From NCBI RefSeq assembly GCF_002705925.1, contig NZ_NKRE01000001.1, positions 3,701,414 through 3,765,413 of the forward strand: 64,000 nucleotides of DNA, given 5' to 3'. A model generated the notes under the pieces. The model saw only the letters and a list, made by a program, of their open reading frames with translations, was not told the origin of the DNA and did no database searches. This stretch comes from Mycobacterium ostraviense. Lineage in GTDB: Bacteria; Actinomycetota; Actinomycetes; Mycobacteriales; Mycobacteriaceae. Numbering within the stretch: the first letter of the stretch is position 1; every line of letters starts with the position of its first letter. The translations under genes and the position numbers were made by a program. Positions 58,543 through 64,000 of this stretch are shown piece by piece.

Positions 58543-59364
58543 TCAGTCGCTGAGATCGCCGCACCCAAGTGCGAGATGGGCGGGCCGCAGCAGCTCGGCC
58601 AGCGGCCGACCGCACACCACGATGGTGACATCGGGAAGCTGATCGAGCAGGGTCGTCGTCGAGGTCACCGGCGGGCTCGGCGTGTTCGTGTCCGCTTGTC
58701 TGACGAAGTAGGAGTCGAGGCACTCGGCAAGGGGCCGGCCCGGCAGCTCGGCCCCGTCGGCTGCCGGGGAACCCGAACGGGGCCGCCTGCAGGTTGTCCC
58801 AGCAGGTCCTCGCGCTCGCGTCCGCGCCAGGCAAGGATGGCGAACGGATCCTCGTCGAAGGACTCGGCTAGCAGATAGAACGTCGCCGCCAGGTGCTTGC
58901 ACGGCACCGCACGGTCCGGGCAGGAGCAATCGAGGGACAGTTCCCGCGCGGTCGTCGGGAACAGCGAAAGCCCCAGCGTGCCAAAGACATCCTCGATATC
59001 CTCGGGCATCTCACCGGCGAGCAACGTCGCCATGTACCAGGCGTTACCGGCCAGGGCACGTTCGGCCTGTGCCCACTCCGTCTTGTCGAACGCGGCGATC
59101 CCGATCCGAACCCGGTATGGGCGCGCCCTGCTGCCCTGTACCTGCGAGGTGACCGAGCCCGGACCCCACGTCCATCGAGATCACTTGTCCCTTGCGGGCA
59201 TAGCTTCGGCCGCGTTGCAGCCGGTTGCCGATCGCGATGTCTTCCAGCACCTCGATGAACCGCTCGGACCACCACGTCTGGGCGATCGCGCCGCGCGTGC
59301 TCCTGGCCTTGAGTCCGCCCTCGACCGGGCGTGGGCGCGACGGCGACGGGAACCAGTTACTCAC
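58543..59364 (-). pseudogene. SWIM zinc-finger protein with frameshifts
   Basis: Three frames are needed. The start at 59364 reads WWSERFIEVLEDIAIGNRLQ, RGRSYARKGQVISMDVGSG, then shifts near 59172 to a frame with PGSVTSQVQGSRARPYRVRI, ALAGNAWYMATLLAGEMPED, LSLDCSCPDRAVPCKHLAAT (the CxCx-n-CxH SWIM motif) and FDEDPFAILAWRGRERED. Near 58760 it shifts again to GRPLAECLDSYFVRQAD, LLRPAHLALGCGDLSD. SWIM proteins of this type sit next to HelZ/SNF2 helicases in actinobacteria, as here. It overlaps the helicase remnant end by 8 bp, as coupled genes do. Confidence 0.75.
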
Positions 59365-61056
59365 CGACGGCTCCCTCGGACAGCGCGAAAACCTTGCGCA
59401 GATCGCCGGTGGACAGCTCGGTCAGCCACCCCTCGCCGTCGCTGACCACAAGATCGGCCAGCGCCTTCTTCTCTTCGATCATGTCGTCGATCTTTTCCTC
59501 GAGGGTGCCCGTACAGATGAACTTGCGCACTTGCACTCTGCGCCGCTGCCCGATCCGAAACGCGCGGTCGGTCGCCTGGTTCTCGACGGCGGGATTCCAC
59601 CACCGGTCCAGGTGCACAACGTGATTGGCCGCGGTGAGGTTCAGACCGGTGCCGCCGGCCTTCAACGACAGTAGGAAGATTGGCGGACCGTTACCGGCCT
59701 GGAAGCGCGCGACTATCTCGTCCCGGCGTTTCTTCGGGATGCCGCCGTGCAGATACAGCACGTCCTGACCGAAGCGCGCAGCCAAGTGCGGCACCAGCAT
59801 CTCGGCGAATTCGGTGAACTGGGTGAAGCACAACACCCGGTCGTCCTCGGCGAGAATCTCCTCCAGGATCTCCTCGAGCCTGATGACCTTCCCGGACCGC
59901 GCACCGATCGGCGACCGGTCGTGCAGCAGTTGCGCCGGGTGGTTGCAGACCTGCTTGAGCTTCGCCATCGCGGCAAGCACGTTGCCGCGCCGCTCGATTC
60001 CCGTTGTGTTCTCGATCTTTTCCAGCATGTCGTCCACGATTGACTGATACAGCGACGCCTGTTCGGTGGTGAGCCGGCAGTACTGTTTGATCTCGATCTT
60101 CTCGGGCAGGTCATCGATGATGGTGGGATCGGTCTTGAGTCGCCGAAGGAGGTAGGGGCGGGTGGATTGCGCGCAGTCGCTCGGCCGGCGCGGTCTGCCC
60201 GTGCCTTTCGACCGGGATCGCATACCTCGTCCGGAACAGCTCGGATGAGCCGAGCAATCCGGGGTTGAGGAAGTCCATGATGGACCACAGCTCGGCGGGG
60301 CGGTTCTCCATCGGGGTGCCGGTCAGTGCCACCCGGTGCCCCGCCTGAAGCCGCCGCACTGCCCTAGCCCCTTGGGACAAACTGTTTTTCACCGCCTGCG
60401 CCTCGTCAAGTACCACCCGGTTCCACTCGTGTCCGGACAGTTCGTCGATGTCGCGGGTGGCGGTGGCATAGGTGCTAACCACCAGGTCGGTGTCCGCGAG
60501 CTGCTCGCGTAGCGCGTCGCCGCGCAGCCTTGTGCCGCCGTGGTGGGCGTAGACCCGCAGGCCTGGGGCGAACCTGGCCGCCTCCCGCTGCCAGTTGCCC
60601 ACCAGCGACATCGGGCAAAGCAGCAGCGTGGCTCCGATGTCCGGGATCCTGGTGGCGCTGAAGCGATTCCATGGCAAGCAACTGCACGGTCTTGCCCAGC
60701 CCCATGTCGTCGGCCAGGCAGCTGCCCAGCCCGAGCGAGGACAGAAACGCCAGCCAGGACAGGCCACGCTGCTGGTAGGGGCGCAGTGTCGCGGTGAACC
60801 CGGGCGGCGGCTCGACGGATTGCAGCGATTCGGACGCGGCGCCGCTAAGCAGGTCGCCAAGCCAGCCGTCGGCCCGCACCGCGGTGACCTCCAGCGGGGT
60901 GTCGGCGTCGTCGGGGTGGCGGGCGGCCAGCGCGAGGATCTCGGCCGCGGTCGCCTGCCCCGTCGGCTCGCGCGCCAGGAACTCCAGCCCCCGCCGAAGT
61001 TGTTCGGGATCCACCGCCACCCACTGGCCGCCCGTGCAGGACCAGCATTCAGTTCC
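59357..61056 (-). pseudogene. helZ: HelZ-like SNF2 helicase, 5' truncated and frameshifted
   Basis: About 560 codons match the second half of HelZ (Rv2101, about 1013 aa). They run from ECWSCTGGQWVAVDPEQLRR, LRPYQQRGLSWLAFLSSLGL, Walker A DDMGLGKTVQLLAMESL, then a frameshift near 60640 to GATLLLCPMSLVGNWQREAA, VVLDEAQAVKNSLSQGARAV (DEAQ box), GTPMENRPAELWSIMDFLNP, then another near 60185 to RPYLLRRLKTDPTIIDDLPE, FLLSLKAGGTGLNLTAANHV, DRAFRIGQRR. The N-terminal half is missing. It is dead; the SWIM gene follows. In other mycobacteria the two are partners. Confidence 0.85.
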
Positions 61057-61122
61057 TCTTTCGTGGTACGTGGCGCCAGGCTATCGGGCGAGGCACGACG
61101 GACTACGCCGGCACGCCGCCGC

Positions 61123-61482
61123 CTACGGGAAGTCGGTGATTTCGTCTTCGTAGCAGCCGAATGGAGTACCGCCGGGTGTGTAGCCGACGACGAACATCCG
61201 ACGATCACTCACCCAGACCCGGTCGGGGACAGCGTCGTCGACCTCATCGGCGCGCCGCCGACGTTTGCGCGGCACAGAGGGTGGTCGCTGCGCCCATTTC
61301 TCCGCGCTGGCCGGCAGTGGAAACCCGATTGCGGTTAGTTCGTCATGCGCGGTGTAGTGGTCGACGCCATACCGCTTGGCATACGCACGTACGGTGACCT
61401 GGGCTCCGGAGCGAACCCACTGCCGCGCGGAGTCCAGGCGGGCCAGCTTGCGCATTCGATGGCGGCGCGGCTGCATGTTCAC
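61123..61482 (-). CDS. conserved hypothetical (HTH-like) protein
   Basis: 119 aa: KLARLDSARQWVRSGAQVTV, RAYAKRYGVDHYTAHDELTA (HTH-like), IGFPLPASAEKW, a basic PRKRRRRADEVDDA stretch, then DRVWVSDRRMFVVGYTPGGT and CYEDEITDFP. Similar small proteins are common in actinobacterial islands. The helix-turn-helix suggests DNA binding, but there is no known function. The frame is intact, unlike its neighbours. It is on the same strand as the helicase remnant, whose truncated 5' end lies close by. Confidence 0.6.
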   Translation of the reverse strand: MNMQPRRHRMRKLARLDSARQWVRSGAQVTVRAYAKRYGVDHYTAHDELTAIGFPLPASAEKWAQRPPSVPRKRRRRADEVDDAVPDRVWVSDRRMFVVGYTPGGTPFGCYEDEITDFP

Positions 61483-61615
61483 GATCCCGGAATTGTGGTG
61501 GCTGCCAAGCGGTAGCGACGATCACGACGCGGTGAAATGGCAACGACGTTACTGGAACCTCGAAAAGGTGGGGAACCGATCATGTCCGCGAGTGGCTGCC
61601 CGACTCCGATTCATG

Positions 61616-62179
61616 TCAATGGATCCTTGCCCCGCGACATTTGGTGGAGACGTTCCAACCTGCCCGTGCTGTAAGCCAATCGGGTATGCGACTACAGACC
61701 GGAAAAGGTTGTCCGCTCGAGAGGAGGTTGATGGGTAGTGCCATCAATCGGTTGCCGAATGGCAGTGCCCGGGCACCGGTGTAGAAGACAACGCCGGTGA
61801 TGAACTGGTCGCCGAGACGGTCGCGCGCGAATGACAGGTGTCGAAAGTCATGGACGTTCACTGTCATCGAGGCTTTGACCTCGACACCGACGACGCGGCC
61901 GTCCGGTGTCTGGAGGATGCAGTCGATCTCCCGTCCGTCTCGGTCGCGAAAGTGATACAGGTCGACCTCGAGATCGGCCGCCGCACGTAGTTTCATCAGC
62001 TCGTTGATCACGAACGTTTCCATGATCGGGCCCGCGCCCTCCGCGGTTGGCCTGGCCAGAGAGTCGGCGCTTTGCCCGCGTAACCAGGCCGCGAAACCAC
62101 TGTCGACGACGTGGATCTTGGGCCGCTTCTTGATCTTGGCGGTCAGATTCTGCGACCAGGCCGGCAGCCGATGCACCAA
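61616..62179 (-). pseudogene. DUF4143-containing ATPase, C-terminal remnant
   Basis: The frame reads RLPAWSQNLTAKIKKRPKIH, VVDSGFAAWLRGQSADSL, ETFVINELMKLRAAADLEVD, YHFRDRDGREIDCILQTPDG, RVVGVEVKASMTVNVHDFRH, LSFARDRLGDQFITGVVFYT, which is the DUF4143 endonuclease-like domain (with the E-VK nuclease-like residues) found C-terminal to AAA ATPases of about 400 aa. The ATPase part is missing: the upstream side is cut at about 62180 by the transposase/palindrome junction. The tail beyond LPINLLSSG is probably not native. Confidence 0.75.
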
Positions 62180-63345
62180 ATAGACCCGTTACGCGGAATT
62201 CCGCGTAACGGGTCGAACACCAGCTCCACTTTCCGCCCCACCAAGCCGGCGTCGACCTCGTAGGTATTGCCGTGTAGCGAGACGGTGGCGGTCTTGGTCA
62301 CGCGGCGGTGCTCCTCCCACAAAAACGCCTCGGTGAGCGCCTCTGGCGCGGGCAGCGGAATCGGGCCGGCGGCACACCAGCGCGCCAGCGGGGTCTGCCC
62401 AGTTTCGGAATGCACCGTGCGGTGATAGACGGTCTCGACCCAGGCCGCGAAAAGCCGGTTCAGTTCGGCCAGATCAGCGACGTAATGCCGGCCGACGAGG
62501 TCGGGTTCGCCGGTGATCTCGACCAGGAACTGCTCGCGCACCGTGCGAAAGAATCTCTCGATCTTTCCCCTGCCTTCGGGTCGACCTGGTGTGGAATGAG
62601 CAAGGCGCACAGCGAGTTTCGCGCATGCCCGCAACAACCACGCATCGACGTAGGCTGAACCGTTATCGACATAGACGGCCTTGGGGACACCGCGGGAGGC
62701 CAGTGCTGGGCGTAGCGCGGCGGCCAGGCGCACAGTGTCCTCGGCATAACCCCACCGGTAGCCGGGCAAAAGCCGGGAATGATCGTCTAAAAACGCGAAC
62801 AGATACGTCTTACGGAGTTGAATCCGTATGCCGTGCAACGCATCCCCAGTCCACAGGTCGTTGGGGTGCTCGGCCTCGAACCGGCCGAACACCGCTAGCG
62901 CCGACCCGAAGGTGGCGCCGGTCAGCCCCAGCCGGTGAAAGTTGCGCTGCAGGGTGCGCTCATCGGGCGCCCAGCCCAGCTGGGTGCGCAGGATCCGCTG
63001 AATGGCCGCGGCGGTGCGCTGCGGGTTTTCTCGGCGCAGCGCCACCGCCAGCTCCAGCACCTCTGCTGGGGTGCGCGGGGTGCACTGGCGCGCGTTGGGC
63101 ACCAGCGCATCAAACCCGTTAGCCCGCCAGTCGCGGATCCAGCGGTCGAGGGTTTGGCGGGAAATGCGCACCCGCCGCCCGAACGGGTCGGTGTGCTCAC
63201 GCGAGGCCAGCTCGCGCACCATCTTTCCCCGCGCCTTGGTGGAAAGCGCCGCATCGGCGGCCTCGCGAATCAATTGATACCGAAATAACCCGATCGCCCG
63301 GGCCCGTTCGCCCCGAATCTTGGCCTCATCATCGCCAACCGCCAC
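62143..63345 (-). CDS. DDE-type transposase with Mu-like C-terminal domain, 3' truncated
   Basis: 400 codons from GTG 63345, which has the strong ribosome site AAAGGAGG. An N-terminal HTH (RISRQTLDRWIRDWRANGFD), the catalytic DDE core with WTGDALHG, VYVDNGSAYV and PEGRGKIERFF, and a small beta-barrel C-terminus (ATVSLHGNTYEVDAGLVGRK). It acts with the upstream DUF6431 protein in a two-gene IS. The end after FDPLRGIPRN is foreign, running into the palindrome, so the 3' end of the IS is missing; activity is doubtful. Confidence 0.85.
   Translation of the reverse strand: MAVGDDEAKIRGERARAIGLFRYQLIREAADAALSTKARGKMVRELASREHTDPFGRRVRISRQTLDRWIRDWRANGFDALVPNARQCTPRTPAEVLELAVALRRENPQRTAAAIQRILRTQLGWAPDERTLQRNFHRLGLTGATFGSALAVFGRFEAEHPNDLWTGDALHGIRIQLRKTYLFAFLDDHSRLLPGYRWGYAEDTVRLAAALRPALASRGVPKAVYVDNGSAYVDAWLLRACAKLAVRLAHSTPGRPEGRGKIERFFRTVREQFLVEITGEPDLVGRHYVADLAELNRLFAAWVETVYHRTVHSETGQTPLARWCAAGPIPLPAPEALTEAFLWEEHRRVTKTATVSLHGNTYEVDAGLVGRKVELVFDPLRGIPRNGSIWCIGCRPGRRI
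62183..62214. repeat. 32-bp perfect palindrome at IS/DUF4143 junction
   Basis: GACCCGTTACGCGGAA followed by its exact reverse complement TTCCGCGTAACGGGTC, with no loop. It lies exactly where the transposase frame loses similarity (VELVFDP) and the DUF4143 frame begins, so it marks a rearrangement junction. Confidence 0.9.
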
Positions 63346-63391
63346 CGATTGCCTCCTTTGCTGTCCTTGAAAAACACAACAGCGCAAAGAT

Positions 63392-63901
63392 TTACGGCCT
63401 CATCGATGTCGGCGGCAGGGTCGACTCGTGTTGCAAGCGCTCGCCGGGCCAGCCCGGCGCCAACAACCGCCCACCCGAGACCGCCACCGCCGTCTGGGCC
63501 AGCGACACCTCGGGCAGCAAAAACCGGTGAGTAATTGCCGTCGCCAGCGCCACAATCGCCACCACCGCGTCGGCGAATACCCCGCCGGCCGCATCCGGCA
63601 TCACCGGATCGGCAGCCACCGCGCGCACCCACACGGTGAACACCGAGCACACCGCCTCGGCCCGCTCAGCAAAGCGGCGCAGCCAGCCGCGTACCGTCTC
63701 GGCCGGGCGAGCCACATCCGCGGCGATCCAGCGGAACCCAGCCCCGCTCGTGGCCTTCGCTGCCAGCGCCGACACCACCACCGCCGCGGTGTCGGCGCGG
63801 CGCAGCAACGCGCTCACCGGCAACAACACATGCGTCACCTCGCAGCCGGTGCACCGCGAGCGGCGCGGACACAACTCCACCGGCCCATCCGGGCCGCGCA
63901 A
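63392..63901 (-). CDS. DUF6431 (IS accessory) protein, 5' truncated
   Basis: 169 codons from a TTG at 63901 with no ribosome site. Segments: VELCPRRSRCTGCEVTHVLL (half of a zinc ribbon), AFRRADTAAVVV-like LLRRADTAAVVVSALAAKAT, RWIAADVARPAETVRGWLRR (HTH), and Ala-rich helices. Such proteins precede DDE transposase genes in actinobacterial IS elements. The N-terminal half of the Zn ribbon is missing, cut where the IS3 fragment begins at about 63902. It ends 46 bp before the transposase start. Confidence 0.65.
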   Translation of the reverse strand: MRGPDGPVELCPRRSRCTGCEVTHVLLPVSALLRRADTAAVVVSALAAKATSGAGFRWIAADVARPAETVRGWLRRFAERAEAVCSVFTVWVRAVAADPVMPDAAGGVFADAVVAIVALATAITHRFLLPEVSLAQTAVAVSGGRLLAPGWPGERLQHESTLPPTSMRP

Positions 63902-63933
63902 CTGTGGTTCCCCCCAAATCGTGGAGGTTTCCT

Positions 63934-64000
63934 CTATGCGGCTTCCCGGTTGGTGGCCGCAGCGTTCTCGTAGTTGATGGGGCTGACCATCCCGATCGTG
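63934..64000 (-). pseudogene. IS3-family OrfB transposase C-terminal end (runs off window)
   Basis: The last 21 codons read TIGMVSPINYENAAATNREA then Ala and TAG. The SPINYE motif is the usual C-terminus of IS3-family OrfB proteins (IS6110 relatives). The rest lies beyond the window, so an intact gene may exist there; it is listed as a partial because only the 3' end is visible. Confidence 0.7.

Larger units (their letters stand above)
62183..63901 (-). mobile_element. broken two-gene insertion sequence (DUF6431 + DDE)
   Basis: The truncated accessory gene and truncated transposase gene are adjacent on the minus strand in the order typical of this IS type. Both ends are lost: an IS3-like fragment cuts the 5' side and a palindromic junction cuts the 3' side. 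Confidence 0.7.

Overview
The window is high-GC actinobacterial DNA from a slow-growing Mycobacterium related to, but not identical with, the M. tuberculosis complex. The evidence is a PPE-MPTR gene end, a PE_PGRS gene, glnR-mshD, desA1, phoY2, kmtR, a mycothiol gene, and a gene order that follows H37Rv Rv0798c to Rv0831c from memory, ending in the same Lys/Glu/Asp/Phe tRNA cluster. Differences from H37Rv (a complete pstSCA-phoT operon, an orphan mceA, an added TIR/RyR gene pair, an added PE_PGRS gene, a His-rich gene beside kmtR) point to a non-tuberculous relative. No database could be queried, so all homologies are recognised by eye.

Layout. 1-2.7 kb: PPE-MPTR tail, a MarR regulator with two palindromic sites, a secreted Pro/Gly-rich protein, an NTF2-like protein and a crotonase remnant. 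2.6-4.5 kb: encapsulin and its DyP peroxidase cargo. 4.5-10.2 kb: pepC, a VOC protein, purL, a CPBP protease and cpdA. 10.2-14.9 kb: frameshifted cpsY, a HAD lipoprotein, an orphan MceA and a sterol-carrier-like protein. 15-17.7 kb: purF and purM. 17.9-19.7 kb: a frameshifted PE_PGRS gene. 20-22.6 kb: DUF3073, YgfZ-like and a PabC-like aminotransferase. 22.64-22.81 kb: a candidate structured RNA. 22.8-29.6 kb: a long minus-strand run with a poly-Cys leader, DUF4395, cysA2, sseC2, a tiny membrane protein, nitrobindin, a RyR/Rossmann membrane protein and a TIR receptor-like protein. 29.7-47.5 kb: lmeA, a 54-bp tandem repeat, glnR, mshD, pstSCA-phoT, phoY2, an LCP ligase, dus, desA1 with a TetR regulator, a DUF2236 oxygenase, a His-rich protein with kmtR, a deaminase, a methyltransferase and a TIGR04255 protein. 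47.7-48.2 kb: four tRNAs.

From the tRNA-Phe gene to the end (48.2-64 kb) the window is a decaying genomic island. It holds a DUF499 remnant, a three-gene HipA-like/HIRAN module, helicase and relaxase remnants, a low-GC glycosyltransferase plus PapA-like acyltransferase pair, SWIM and HelZ-type helicase pseudogenes, a DUF4143 remnant and broken insertion sequences.

The best candidate for an undescribed system is the neighbouring pair at 22.8-26.8 kb. One gene encodes a TIR domain with its probable catalytic glutamate, a single membrane span and a PknH-type extracellular sensor. The other encodes a four-helix membrane protein with two Rossmann (RCK-like) domains and a RyR domain. Together they suggest an envelope-sensing, NAD-derived signalling or immunity module. 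Secondary candidates are the structured RNA at 22.64-22.81 kb and the HipA-like/HIRAN operon at 48.9-51.0 kb.
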